Assembly: GCA_017656145.1 (NCBI GenBank)
Contig: JACDOI010000002.1
Coordinates: 1 to 64,000 of the forward strand
From: Bacillota bacterium
GTDB lineage: Bacteria > Bacillota > Limnochordia > Limnochordales > ZCTH02-B6
Length of the DNA stretch: 64,000 bases
Reading direction: 5' to 3'
Numbering within the stretch: the stretch's first letter is position 1; each line of letters opens with the position of its first letter. A model generated the notes under the pieces. The model was given only the letters and a program-made list of their open reading frames with translations, was not told where the DNA came from and did no database searches. The position numbers and the translations under genes were made by a program. Of this stretch, positions 26,418-35,228 are shown one piece after another.

Positions 26418-27563
26418 GTGAGCGGAAGCGAGTTGCGGCAAGATCCGGCCACCGGCCGGTGGGTCATCGTCGCCCCGGCCCGAGCACGGCGGCCCGGGGC
26501 CGAACGGGCACGGCCCGATTTCAGGAAGGCGGGGCCGAAGCCGGAAAGAAGCGTTATCTCCGCCCGCGATCCGATTTGCCCCTTTTGCCCGGGCAACGAA
26601 GAGCAGACGCCGCCGGAGGTCTATCGCCTCCCCGGGAAGGCCGTCACCGGGGCGGTGGGCGGAACCGTGCCGGCGGGCGACGGGAACGGGGCCCGCTGGC
26701 CGGGCGACGGGGCGTCACAAGCCCCTTGGCGGGTGCGGGTGGTGCCCAACCGGTTTCCGATGTTGTCGCCGGCGGAGGGTCCCCAGCGCAGGTCCCGACA
26801 GAAAAAGGCGGCCCGGGAACCCGGTGGGGTTTGCGGCTCCGGCCCGTTTGCGGCCCGCCCGGCCGCGGGCGCCCACGAGGTCATCATTGAGACGCCTGAC
26901 CACAGCCGCCATCCGGCCGATATGGAAGACGACGAGCTCGCCGCCGTGCTGGGAATTTACCGGGAGCGCTACCGGGCGCTGGCATCCCGCCCTGGGATCC
27001 GGTACGTGTCGTTGTTTCGCAACCACGGCCGGGAAGCAGGCGCTTCCCAGGCCCATCCGCACGCCCAGGCGGTCGCCCTGCCGTTGGTGCCGCCCGATGT
27101 CCGGGCCCGATGGCGGGCGGCCGCTCGCTACGCCCGGCGCACCGGCCGTTGTCTCTACTGCGACCTTTTGGAAGCCGAGCGAGACGCCCAAGCCCGCTGG
27201 CTATGGGATAACGGGGCGTTCGCAGCCTTTTGCGCCCACGCGCCCCGGGTTGCGTACGAAATGTGGGTGGCTCCGATCCGCCACCAAGCCGACTTCGCCC
27301 TGGCCCGCGACGACGAGCTCGCGCTCTTGGCGCAAGCCCTCGGTCGAGCGCTCCGGGCGCTCAAGCGGCTCTTGGACGACCCTCCCTACAACCTGGTGCT
27401 CCTTTCGGGCTCCCCTGCCGGGGACGGCCTCCGGTTTCACTGGCATTGGCAGATCCTGCCGCGCATGACCCGCCCGGCCGGTTTCGAACTCGGCACCGGA
27501 ATGGCGGTGGTGCCGGTCACACCAGAGCAAGCCGCCAGCGACTTGCGGTCCTTCACCGGATGA
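26418..27563 (+). CDS. galT: Galactose-1-phosphate uridylyltransferase
   Basis: A 381-residue HIT-superfamily GalT, exchanging UMP between UDP-glucose and galactose-1-phosphate. The GTG 26418 start is supported by the family opening ELRQDPATGRWVIVAPAR. One zinc knuckle is CPFCPGNEEQTP and a second Cys pair is GRCLYCDLLE. The nucleophilic histidine is in SQAHPHAQAVALP, and C-terminal FHWHWQILPR completes the second lobe. A Gly/Ala-rich insert occupies residues 75-100. The gene follows treT by 79 bases and is probably in the same operon; it ends with an 11-base convergent overlap with the acylphosphatase gene. Confidence 0.93.
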   Translation: MSGSELRQDPATGRWVIVAPARARRPGAERARPDFRKAGPKPERSVISARDPICPFCPGNEEQTPPEVYRLPGKAVTGAVGGTVPAGDGNGARWPGDGASQAPWRVRVVPNRFPMLSPAEGPQRRSRQKKAAREPGGVCGSGPFAARPAAGAHEVIIETPDHSRHPADMEDDELAAVLGIYRERYRALASRPGIRYVSLFRNHGREAGASQAHPHAQAVALPLVPPDVRARWRAAARYARRTGRCLYCDLLEAERDAQARWLWDNGAFAAFCAHAPRVAYEMWVAPIRHQADFALARDDELALLAQALGRALRALKRLLDDPPYNLVLLSGSPAGDGLRFHWHWQILPRMTRPAGFELGTGMAVVPVTPEQAASDLRSFTG

Positions 27564-27846
27564 CGAATCCGCCCGGGAGGGAGCCGCTGGGAGCAGGAAG
27601 TTCATCGATCCGCTCGACGCGCGCTCCGGGAGGCCCGAAGAGCAGCTGACGGGCCAGCTGCTCGAGCAAAGCGGGCGGTCCTTCGGCCAGCACCTCCACC
27701 GTCCCGTCAGGCAAGTTGCGGGCGTACCCGCTCAAGCCCAGAGCGCGGGCGTGCCGGGCGACGAACACCCGGAATCCGACCCCCTGGACCCGTCCCCGGA
27801 TTCGCCACGCCCGCCGGACGGCCGGCGTTTCGGCCTCCGATGCCAT
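27553..27846 (-). CDS. acyP: Acylphosphatase
   Basis: A 97-residue acylphosphatase, cleaving carboxyl-phosphate bonds such as 1,3-bisphosphoglycerate or acetyl phosphate. ATG 27846 follows a GGGGGGAT box. The phosphate-binding loop is RGRVQGVGFRVFV with its catalytic Arg, and the catalytic Asn is in GYARNLPDGTVEVLAEGP. Length is normal. It is convergent with galT, overlapping 11 bases, and divergent from the YitT-like gene. Confidence 0.95.
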   Translation of the reverse strand: MASEAETPAVRRAWRIRGRVQGVGFRVFVARHARALGLSGYARNLPDGTVEVLAEGPPALLEQLARQLLFGPPGARVERIDELPAPSGSLPGGFVIR

Positions 27847-28040
27847 CAGGATCCCCCCTTTGTCGCCCAGCCGTGTCCCGGCGCCCGTATGCCGGGTCCC
27901 AGCTGGAATGGTTCCGCATTGCCGGGAGCAGTCCCTTGCCCTATACTGGGGACGGCCCCATAGCCGGATCCGTGCCGGCCGGTCCCCGGCCGGTACGCTG
28001 GGACCCCAAAGCGGGGCTGAACGCTTGGGAGGGTAGCGCG

Positions 28041-28940
28041 TTGAACGTCCCACCGGACAATGATCGGGGAGCCAAGGGGATCGCTCGCACCCGCTGGCCG
28101 GCCGTCCGGGCGACGCTCTCGGCGTACGCCGGCATCACCGCCGGCGTGACATTGGTGGCCCTCGGGCTCAACTGGTTTCTCGTCCCCAACCGGCTGGCCG
28201 CGGGCGGCGTCAGCGGCCTCGCGGTCGTTCTCCATCACCTCTTGTCGGTGCCGGTGGGCGCGACGATGCTTCTGGTGAATGTTCCCTTGTTCGCCGCGGC
28301 CGCCCGAGTGCTCGGCGTTTCCTTCGGGACCCGGAGCATCTACGGGTTCGTCGCGCTGTCGCTTTTGGTGGACGCCTTAGCCCCCTACGTCCGGCCCCTC
28401 ACCCAAGACCCGGTGCTGGCCGCGATCTACGGCGGCATCTTGACCGGCATCGGGGTCGGGATCACATACCGCCTGGGAGGTTCGACGGGCGGCACGGCCG
28501 TCGCGGCCCGGATGATTCACCATTACACGAAGATCGGCACCGGCCGGGCCATGCTTTTGGCCGACGGGCTGGTCATCCTGGCAGGCGGTCTGGCATTCGG
28601 GCCCGAGCTGGCGCTGTACGCTTTGCTGTCGGTGTTTCTCACCATTTACGTGATCGACCTTTTGGAGCAAGGAACGCCGTACGCGAAGGCGGCGTTCATC
28701 GTCTCCGACCGGCCGGAAAAGCTCAGCGAACTCGTCCTGCACGAACTGAACCGGGGAGCCACGGCCTTGCAGGGCCGGGGCATGTACACAGGCCGGGAGC
28801 GGGAGATCTTGTTCGTCATCGTCTCCCGGGACGAGGTCGGCCGCCTCAAGCAGCTCGTCCGCCAGGCCGATCCTAACGCCTTCGTGGTCATCACCGACGT
28901 CCACGAAGCGCTGGGGGAAGGGTTCCGCAGGCTGGCATGA
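28041..28940 (+). CDS. YitT-family membrane protein (DUF161 and DUF2179)
   Basis: A 299-residue protein. TTG 28041 is chosen because GGGAGGG lies seven bases upstream; upstream residues lack similarity. Six hydrophobic helices (residues about 25-195) include VPNRLAAGGVSGLAVVLHH and LGGSTGGTAVAARMIHHYT, the paired YitT motifs. A soluble DUF2179 domain (about 200-299) follows, with YAKAAFIVSDRP, RGATALQGRGMYTGRERE and the closing DPNAFVVITDVHEALGEGF. The family is common in Firmicutes; transport function is suspected but not established. Confidence 0.9.
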   Translation: MNVPPDNDRGAKGIARTRWPAVRATLSAYAGITAGVTLVALGLNWFLVPNRLAAGGVSGLAVVLHHLLSVPVGATMLLVNVPLFAAAARVLGVSFGTRSIYGFVALSLLVDALAPYVRPLTQDPVLAAIYGGILTGIGVGITYRLGGSTGGTAVAARMIHHYTKIGTGRAMLLADGLVILAGGLAFGPELALYALLSVFLTIYVIDLLEQGTPYAKAAFIVSDRPEKLSELVLHELNRGATALQGRGMYTGREREILFVIVSRDEVGRLKQLVRQADPNAFVVITDVHEALGEGFRRLA

Positions 28941-28968
28941 CGGGCTACCCGGGAGCGGACCGGTTCTC

Positions 28969-29844
28969 TCAATGGCGCGGCAGCGCGTGCCGGGCTTGCC
29001 TGGACAAAGACAAACGCGGCGGTTGGCGGGACTTCCCGGCGGAAGCCAGCCGCTTCATCTTCTCGTAGAGCGCCTGCGTTTCCGGACTCGGGTACAGCCC
29101 AAACTCCTCGTACAGCAGCCGGGCGCACTGGCGGTACTGAACCGCGGCCTCGCCGTAGCGTCCTGCCCGGATAAGATAGGCGATGACGGCCTGGTGGAGC
29201 TCCTCCCGGCAAGGATCCCGCTTGAGAGCTGCCCGGCAGAGGCTGATGCTTCCGGTGTAATCGTTGTGCAGGCGTACCATGAGGGAAGACGCCCGCAGCA
29301 CGGCGCCAAAGTAGAGTTCGAGGAAATGTTCCCGCGGGCCGGCGGCCCAGTCCTGATAGGCGTCTTCCGGGCAAAAATCCCCCCGGTACAGGGACAGGGC
29401 TTGCCGATACAGCCGGCAAGCTTTTTCGTCGTCCCGACCCTCCGCCTCCTGGGCCTCGCGGCAGAGGCGCTCAAACTGCTCGATGTCCACCCAGCACCCG
29501 TCGCCGGTTTCAAACCAGTACAGCCCGGCCGAATGCTGGATGAACACTGGCCTGCGCGGGCTTGGGCCGTTGGCCCGGGAGCCGGGCTCGATCAACTGCC
29601 GCAGGAAGTAGACCACGGTGTGCAGATTGTGGCTGCCCTTCTCCGGGTCGTCGATTTCAGGCCACAGCAATTCGATGAGGACATCCTTCGGAACCCTCTG
29701 GCCCCTCCGGGATACCAGATACTTGAACAGCGTCAACGCTTTCCGCGACTTCCACGCGCGCAAGTGCAGCTCCTCGCCGTCCCGTTCCAGGTAGAACGGG
29801 CCCAGCAAGCGAACCCGCACAGCGCACTGATGCGGCTCCGGCAT
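28969..29844 (-). CDS. BTAD/SARP-type transcriptional regulator
   Basis: A 291-residue protein. ATG 29844 has GGGAGGAGTG upstream. The N-terminus is an OmpR-like winged helix (VRVRLLGPFYLERDGEELHL, SRKALTLFKYLVSRRGQRV, LIELLWPEIDDPEKGSHNLH), followed by a helical bacterial transcriptional activation domain with ACRLYRQALSLYRGDFCPED and HQAVIAYLIRAGRYGEAAVQ. SARP proteins often activate secondary-metabolite or surface clusters. It is the last gene of the leftward secretin/secreted-protein series, separated by 193 bases from the 66-residue gene, so it may regulate that series. Confidence 0.88.
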   Translation of the reverse strand: MPEPHQCAVRVRLLGPFYLERDGEELHLRAWKSRKALTLFKYLVSRRGQRVPKDVLIELLWPEIDDPEKGSHNLHTVVYFLRQLIEPGSRANGPSPRRPVFIQHSAGLYWFETGDGCWVDIEQFERLCREAQEAEGRDDEKACRLYRQALSLYRGDFCPEDAYQDWAAGPREHFLELYFGAVLRASSLMVRLHNDYTGSISLCRAALKRDPCREELHQAVIAYLIRAGRYGEAAVQYRQCARLLYEEFGLYPSPETQALYEKMKRLASAGKSRQPPRLSLSRQARHALPRH

Positions 29845-30037
29845 CGAAACACTCCTCCCTGCCCCGCGTCATGACGGCCGCTCGCCCAGAAACTTAATCG
29901 ATTGCCACATTATCGATTCAAGACAATCCGCAACAGAGTGTTGCCCCACTGGCGGGCGGGAGTTTTCCCCGCTGCCGGAGGGAAATCCCTCCTCTCCTAG
30001 GAAAGGAGCCGGCGAGAACCGCCTGCTACGGGCAGGG

Positions 30038-30238
30038 TCAATCCCTGTCGATGGCCGCATCGCCCCGCAGTGCATGTTCGTCAATGAACCGGACCACCTC
30101 CACGAAATTGCGAAACGTCCTTGCGGTTCCGCTTTGCACGTGCTGGATCCGCCCCCGCCAGTCACCGTCGGGCGTACGCAATACCCGGATGACAAAGGTG
30201 CTGTAGAAATTTCGCGATTTTGCGGTGGGCGAAGGCAT
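30038..30238 (-). CDS. Small conserved-looking protein (66 residues)
   Basis: ATG 30238 has GGGGGAGGG seven bases upstream, which supports a real gene. The protein has a compact beta-like core, FVIRVLRTPDGDWRGRIQHV followed by QSGTARTFRNFVEVVRFIDE, and no signal peptide or membrane segment. I have an impression of similar small proteins recurring next to BTAD regulators in Firmicutes, but this is unconfirmed. It could be a small partner of the regulator. Function unknown. Confidence 0.65.
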   Translation of the reverse strand: MPSPTAKSRNFYSTFVIRVLRTPDGDWRGRIQHVQSGTARTFRNFVEVVRFIDEHALRGDAAIDRD

Positions 30239-30271
30239 TCGGCGGCCCTCCCCCGGCAGCGTTTTATGGTT

Positions 30272-31132
30272 TCAGAAATAGAACGTGAATCCGATCACGA
30301 TCGCGCGCCCGCCCGCCTCGTCGTAGACATCCACGTCGAGGCGAAACGTTTCAAGCTGGAACCCAAGACCCGCATACGAAAAGGGGGTCTTGGAACCGCT
30401 TGCCAGATGCTGGCCGATGCGGGCGAGAATGTTGCCGAACCGGCCCTGCAAACCGACATGGAACAAGCCCTCGGCAAGCGGGTCTGACAGGTCGGAGTGC
30501 ACGTAGTCGGCCCCCAGGGTCAAGCGGCCCAAGTCCACGGCCAGGCCGACCGCGGCAGACAAAGGAAACTGATCGGCTCGCGCGCCGTTGCCCCATCGGA
30601 TCGCGTTGCGCACGACAGCTCCCAAAGTTACCCGCTCGCTGGCCTGCGCCTGCAGGCCGACATCCACCAGCCACGCGTCAACCTCGTCTCCGGAGCGGCC
30701 CGCGAGGACGCTGTATCTCAAGTTGATGCCCACGGCCGCACGTTCGCCCAAGTCCTGGGCTATCGAATACACGTACTGCTTCAACTCTCCCGTGCCGTCG
30801 GACATCTTGTAGTAGGCCAGCTGGCCGGAGCCGAGGCCCGTATCGGGCTCCAGGTAGTTCAACAGATGACCCTTCAGCGCCCAATCCGCCAGGGGGCTGA
30901 GCACCTGGGCCCGGACTACGAAGCGGTCAAGCCATCGCAGCGCGGCCGGGTTGGCGAACACGCCCGGCGAGTCGCCCATAACCGCCGTAAAACCGCCCCA
31001 TCGGGCAGGGACCAGCGCCTTGTCGGTCGGGCTGGCGAACGCGGCGCCGCTTGTAGCCGCCAAAACGATGGCGGCCGCCAGCGCCCAGCACAAGCCCGGT
31101 TTCGACATTCTTGCGGCACTAAACCGCCCCAT
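30272..31132 (-). CDS. Outer-membrane beta-barrel protein with signal peptide
   Basis: A 286-residue protein, ATG 31132 behind GGGGAGGA. A Sec signal (GLCWALAAAIVLAATSGAAFA) is cut near residue 33. The mature part shows alternating hydrophobic strands with periodic Gly and aromatic residues: AVGINLRYSVLAG, ERVTLGAVVRNAIRWGNG, GLAVDLGRLTLGADYVHSDL, FRLDVDVYDEAGGRA. It ends in FTFYF, a terminal-aromatic signal used by the outer-membrane insertion machinery. The early motif ARWGGFTAVMGDSPGVFANPAALRWL in outline resembles PorV/TraF-like and UPF0164 barrels. It lies 42 bases behind the secretin gene and may be its partner. Confidence 0.72.
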   Translation of the reverse strand: MGRFSAARMSKPGLCWALAAAIVLAATSGAAFASPTDKALVPARWGGFTAVMGDSPGVFANPAALRWLDRFVVRAQVLSPLADWALKGHLLNYLEPDTGLGSGQLAYYKMSDGTGELKQYVYSIAQDLGERAAVGINLRYSVLAGRSGDEVDAWLVDVGLQAQASERVTLGAVVRNAIRWGNGARADQFPLSAAVGLAVDLGRLTLGADYVHSDLSDPLAEGLFHVGLQGRFGNILARIGQHLASGSKTPFSYAGLGFQLETFRLDVDVYDEAGGRAIVIGFTFYF

Positions 31133-31174
31133 CGTACCGTCCTCCCCGTACGCCCGGGCCCATAGGCCTGGGGC

Positions 31175-32413
31175 TTAGATGGTTTCCTGCAAAATGTGCG
31201 GCGTAATGAAAATCAGGACTTCGCTCTGTTCCGCGGTCGTGCGGGTGCTGCTGAACAACCGGCCGAAAATGGGCAGGTTCCCAAGGATCGGAACCTTTGA
31301 AGTGGTCTCCGTTTCGATCTCTTGCAACAGACCGCCGATGCCAAACGTCTCGCCGTCCCGCACCCGGACAGTGGTGCTCACTTCCCGCCGGCCGATGACC
31401 GGCAGGTCATCTTGTCCCTTCCCCTGAACGTCGCTGACGTCCGGCGCGATCTCAAGGACGATCACCCCATCGTCGGCGACGCGGGCGGTGATTTCCAAGG
31501 AGACGCCGGCCTCGATGGCTTCCAATCGGGTGACGGGCGATGTGTCCGTCCCCGTTACGATGCGGTAGTAGTTCATCTTGCCGATGAACAGCGTCGCCTT
31601 CTTTCCCTCCAAGGCTACCAGGGACGGATTGGCCCGGATTCGCGCGTGCCCGCGCTCGACCTCGGTGCGCAGTTGCATGAGGAAACGGTCAAGGCCGCCT
31701 GTCAACGAGTACCCGATGGTCCCCACGAGCTCGTTGAACGACACCTGCGTGCCCACCGCCCGCTCGTCCGCGCTGGCTTGCTCGGTCCAGCTCCAGTCAA
31801 GCCCCAGCGCTTTGCGCCCCTCATCGGTAATCTCCGTTACGAGCGCATCGATGCGGATTTGGTGAGGAGCAACGTCCAGCCGCCTGATGTCCGCCGCGAT
31901 GCGCTCGACGACGTCCGGAGCGCCCGAGACGATGACGCTGTTGGTCTGCGTCTCGGCACGGACCAGGTCCCGGAACGGTTCTGCCAGGAGCGACGGAACC
32001 TCATCGGCCGGCAAATGGTGCAATTTCACCCGTTCGGTGACGCTCAGCACGTGAAACAAGGGGCTGTCCGGCTCAACGGAACCCACGAGATAAAATCCGT
32101 CCATCCACCGGTATGTGTAGCCGTTGGGCAGCAAGACCCGGGACAGCGCTTCCGGAAGCGGCACGTCCTCAAGATCGATGGTGACAAACCCGGTCACCGT
32201 CGCGTCCGCCAAGATCGGAACGCCCGTCTCAAGGGAGATATCCGCGAGGACGTCTCCGATGAAGGTATCATAAAATGCGTTGTTCACCCGAACATCTACG
32301 GGTTCGGGCAAGCTGGCGCCCTCCGCGCCTTGGGCCAGCCCGGTCCCCGCGAGGGCGACGCTGATGGCCAAAACGATGAACGCCGTCCGCTCAATTTTCG
32401 CCTGCGACCTCAT
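31175..32413 (-). CDS. Secretin-family outer-membrane channel protein (PilQ/GspD-like)
   Basis: A 412-residue precursor, ATG 32413, with a Sec signal ending at ALAGTGLAQG. An STN-like domain (about 35-105) has FIGDVLADISLETGVPILAD and VTIDLEDVPLPEALSRVL. One secretin N-domain follows, with TNSVIVSGAPDVVERIAADI, then the secretin barrel (about 185-410) with VRVRDGETFGIGGLLQE and KVPILGNLPIFGRLF and ITPHI near the end. Secretins form gated rings in outer membranes. Here there is no pilus ATPase, prepilin or inner-membrane platform beside it. It is shorter than PilQ or GspD, with one N-domain. Confidence 0.88.
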   Translation of the reverse strand: MRSQAKIERTAFIVLAISVALAGTGLAQGAEGASLPEPVDVRVNNAFYDTFIGDVLADISLETGVPILADATVTGFVTIDLEDVPLPEALSRVLLPNGYTYRWMDGFYLVGSVEPDSPLFHVLSVTERVKLHHLPADEVPSLLAEPFRDLVRAETQTNSVIVSGAPDVVERIAADIRRLDVAPHQIRIDALVTEITDEGRKALGLDWSWTEQASADERAVGTQVSFNELVGTIGYSLTGGLDRFLMQLRTEVERGHARIRANPSLVALEGKKATLFIGKMNYYRIVTGTDTSPVTRLEAIEAGVSLEITARVADDGVIVLEIAPDVSDVQGKGQDDLPVIGRREVSTTVRVRDGETFGIGGLLQEIETETTSKVPILGNLPIFGRLFSSTRTTAEQSEVLIFITPHILQETI

Positions 32414-32436
32414 CAAGGTGATCTCCCCGCTTTCGG

Positions 32437-34161
32437 CTAATCGTCCGGATGACCCTCCTGAACCCGGCCGCTGTCGTCGACTCGGATGCCGATCTGTTGC
32501 CGCAGCACACTGCTGCCGTCGGGTTGCGGGATGTCTACCGCGATCCGGTACCATCCCGGCTGCAGACCGCTGTCGAATTCCACCAAGACGAACCGGCGGT
32601 TGGCTGGCAAGACCGGGGTGCCCGTTCGGACGTTCTGGCGCTCCACCGCCTCCCACTGGGCTTCCCGCACGATGATCAAATCGCCCACCTCTTCCTCCGT
32701 TCGCGGAACGTACCGCTGCAGGGTGGCAAACCCCGCGACCTCACCGTGCACGCTGCCCCCGTTGAAGAGGGTCATACCGACGCCGAGACGATTCGTGCCC
32801 GGAATCAATCCCCATTCCACCTCCTCTAGAACGAATTCCGGCACCGCCCCCTGCCCCAGCGTCAACATGGCCTCAACGTACGACTCACTGACGACGCTTT
32901 CGGACTCGCCGCCCGCGACCGGACGGCCCTGCACGCGTATCAGCGCGTAGCGTCCGCCGGCGGGTTGACCTTCCGGAACCCGAAAGCTCACCAGCACGTT
33001 GCGGCGCTGGCCGGGACGCAAGGTGAACTGAGCTGGTCTTACGGTGGTCCAAGGAGCGGCCGAGTACGGGCGTTGCTCACCACGGTCCGCCAATACCGGC
33101 TGTCCTCCCTCATCGTGTAGGAGATGCGCCACCGAAACGGAAAACGCGACGTCCACATTGTCGTCGTTGCGCACGGTGATGCTCGCGGTCCGGTGCCCGT
33201 GCCTTGGTATTTCAAGGAGAATTTGGCTAGGTGCCGTATGGAAGAGGACAGTTCTTCCGCCGATGACCGTCGCTTGACCGTTCGTATCGCCGGCGATGCT
33301 GAACGGCATCCGGGCCACCACAGGCCGGCCGGCACCGTAGTGCACTCGGACTTCCATCTCGTAATCGCCCGGCGGCAGCGCGCGCAGGACGGACACCGCG
33401 TCGACCGTGGCCCCGGGGATGATGACGCCGCGGCCCGAACCCAAGGGCACGCTGCGCACCCGGCGCCCGTCGCGGCCGCGCAAAATGAGCTCGCCGCGCG
33501 CGGCGACGTGGATGTCGCCGGCATTGGTCAATGTCGCGGCGAACATCGTCGTGTCCTGGCCAAATCGGGCGGCCACATCGGCGGATGCGGAAGCGGGCAC
33601 GACCCGCAGTTCGCTGATTTCCAACAGTTGCCGATGCTGGCGTCCCACCGTAATTTCCACCGCCACCACGATCTGCGGTGAGAAGTGAACCGCCAGCGGG
33701 ATGCCGGCCGGCCTGTCCGGCGGCACTGCCTCAATGACTAGGGCGGCAAAACCGGACGGCGGCGCATCCCGCGGCACCCGCACTTGACCGGCCAGGCGTG
33801 TCCAATCGCCCGGCCGCAATGTGAGCTCTTGGCGCTCCAATTCGATCCAAGACGACGCATCAAAGCGCCCGATACCGTCCGGAGCTGGCTCATAGCTCCC
33901 CCTGCGGGTTTCCCGCAACCCCGTAACGAACGCCCGGATGTCCACTGACTCCGAGTAGTGCTCGTTCACCAGCGTCACGTCAAACGAAAGGGTGGATCCT
34001 CGCTCGCCGCTCAACTGGACGAGCAGCGGGCTCACGGTGACGCTGGGGCCTTGCGCAAAGACTTCGGGAGCCGTCATGAGGCACACGGCCGCTGCGAACA
34101 CCGCCGCCAAAGCCGCAAGTCCCCGGGGCGTCGTAATCCCGTGATTTCGACCTTTCTCCAT
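32437..34161 (-). CDS. Large secreted Ig-like protein (DUF916/NEW3-like), possible chaperone or fibre component
   Basis: About 574 residues from ATG 34161 (ATG 34179 is also possible; neither has a strong ribosome site). A Sec signal, AALAAVFAAAVCLMTAPEVFAQ, is followed by beta-rich Ig-like domains. The first, VSPLLVQLSGERGSTLSFDV with FTLRPGD-like ELTLRPGDWTRLAGQVRVP, is echoed near residue 325 by RTASITVRNDDNVDVAFSVS and AQFTLRPGQRRNVLVSFRVP, which suggests internal duplication. Such domains occur in DUF916 proteins and pilus chaperones. There is no membrane anchor or sortase motif. It precedes the secretin gene by 23 bases. Confidence 0.7.
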   Translation of the reverse strand: MEKGRNHGITTPRGLAALAAVFAAAVCLMTAPEVFAQGPSVTVSPLLVQLSGERGSTLSFDVTLVNEHYSESVDIRAFVTGLRETRRGSYEPAPDGIGRFDASSWIELERQELTLRPGDWTRLAGQVRVPRDAPPSGFAALVIEAVPPDRPAGIPLAVHFSPQIVVAVEITVGRQHRQLLEISELRVVPASASADVAARFGQDTTMFAATLTNAGDIHVAARGELILRGRDGRRVRSVPLGSGRGVIIPGATVDAVSVLRALPPGDYEMEVRVHYGAGRPVVARMPFSIAGDTNGQATVIGGRTVLFHTAPSQILLEIPRHGHRTASITVRNDDNVDVAFSVSVAHLLHDEGGQPVLADRGEQRPYSAAPWTTVRPAQFTLRPGQRRNVLVSFRVPEGQPAGGRYALIRVQGRPVAGGESESVVSESYVEAMLTLGQGAVPEFVLEEVEWGLIPGTNRLGVGMTLFNGGSVHGEVAGFATLQRYVPRTEEEVGDLIIVREAQWEAVERQNVRTGTPVLPANRRFVLVEFDSGLQPGWYRIAVDIPQPDGSSVLRQQIGIRVDDSGRVQEGHPDD

Positions 34162-34247
34162 CGTTTTTCTCGCCACCATCTGCCACCCCACACCGGATGC
34201 GGCGGATGCCTGACAATACCGGCAGCCCGCCGCACGAAAGCTTCGGT

Positions 34248-34280
34248 CCGGCAAGTCGCCCAGGGGGGTGCCGAACCCCT
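34248..34280 (+). repeat. Inverted repeat element, copy 1
   Basis: This stretch shares the block CGGCAAG...AGGGGGGTGCCGAACCC with the opposite strand at 35162-35190, differing in a few central bases. It can also fold on itself (GGGGT with ACCCC). It lies between the secreted gene B and the Ig-like gene, and the two copies flank gene B in opposite orientation. Role unknown. Confidence 0.5.
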
Positions 34281-34329
34281 CGGCCGCGCACCGGATGTTA
34301 ACCGGTGAGCCTTTGATAGGCGCTAAGCG

Positions 34330-35088
34330 CTACTCTTCGAGGAACCCGCCGTCTTCCGGATCCTGCCACTCCGCCAGGTTTTGAAGGGCGAGCCGCACAG
34401 ACCCCACCGAGAAGTAATCCGAGACCGAGTTGGAGTTCCCGACCTCGATCATCTCCCACAGCGTAAATTCCTGTCCGTAGTGCAGATCGCTTGAGTGGGT
34501 GATGGATTTCTCGTACAGAGCGCCGTTTGTCTCGTCGATGGTCCCCCGGCCCCACGATTCGCCCGGGTTCGGCGGGGTGGTGGGGGAGACATAGCCGTCG
34601 GAGATATACGCCCACTTGGCGATGGTAGTGGTGTAGCCGTGGTCATCGGGATAGCCGGGCAGGTCGTCAACGAATTGATCTTCGGCGTCGGGTATCCACA
34701 CCTTCAGCATCACATCGCTGTTGCTGGCGACAGTGATCCTGACGGAGTCCGACGCGTACTTGCCCGGCTTGAGAACTTCCCAGTACTTGTAGTTGCTGCT
34801 CAGCGTCAGCTGACCCCACTGCCCGACAGAGATGTGGTTGGCAAACGGCAGTTCCAGGCACGGTCCGTTGCAGGACGTGGTGAGTGATCCCAACTCCTCC
34901 GAGATGACATTGAAGCTGCGGGCTAGCGAAGCAGCTTCCCAGACGTTGTTCTCCGCGTCGTACTGGTATGTGGGCGCTGGGACTCCACTCGCCTTCGGGT
35001 CTTCCAGCATCCTTTCGTCCGCCTCTGCGAAGCCGACGCTGGCAAGGGCCAATACGGCCGCCAACGCCAACAACGACCGGATCTTCAT
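34330..35088 (-). CDS. Secreted protein B, related to the neighbouring secreted protein A
   Basis: A 252-residue precursor. ATG 35088 has GGAGGAGGAAAGTGAGG directly upstream. The Sec signal KIRSLLALAAVLALASVGFAEA is cut near residue 23. The mature chain is acidic and Tyr/Trp/Ser-rich. Residues 102-126 (YWEVLKPGKYASDSVRITVA) and 206-232 (GQEFTLWEMIEVG, SDY) line up with segments of the upstream secreted protein. TSCNGPC at 71-77 could form a disulfide loop. No anchor is seen, so it is secreted or assembled into a surface structure. I recognise no named family. Confidence 0.72.
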   Translation of the reverse strand: MKIRSLLALAAVLALASVGFAEADERMLEDPKASGVPAPTYQYDAENNVWEAASLARSFNVISEELGSLTTSCNGPCLELPFANHISVGQWGQLTLSSNYKYWEVLKPGKYASDSVRITVASNSDVMLKVWIPDAEDQFVDDLPGYPDDHGYTTTIAKWAYISDGYVSPTTPPNPGESWGRGTIDETNGALYEKSITHSSDLHYGQEFTLWEMIEVGNSNSVSDYFSVGSVRLALQNLAEWQDPEDGGFLEE

Positions 35089-35161
35089 CCTCACTTTCCT
35101 CCTCCTTAATCGGAGCGCGGTCTTGTGTGCCGCTCCGCGTACTCGCACTCCTCAGCGTTCA

Positions 35162-35190
35162 GGGTTCGGCACCCCCCTCGGCGCTTGCCG
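35162..35190 (-). repeat. Inverted repeat element, copy 2
   Basis: Opposite-strand copy of the element at 34248-34280. It falls in the leader between secreted genes A and B, about 75 bases ahead of gene B's ATG, where it could act as a hairpin affecting expression. It has no T-run, so it is not a standard terminator. Confidence 0.5.
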
Positions 35191-35228
35191 AATCACAAGG
35201 CGCATCCCGTGACTCCGCTCTTGTCCAG

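Noticed and set aside
31322-32440. 372-residue open frame on the + strand over the secretin
   Set aside because: Antisense shadow; the - strand frame has secretin motifs and a signal peptide.
34200-34330. Possible riboswitch ahead of the Ig-like gene
   Set aside because: I compared it by eye with GEMM-I and fluoride consensus patterns and found no matching core; only local hairpins remain.
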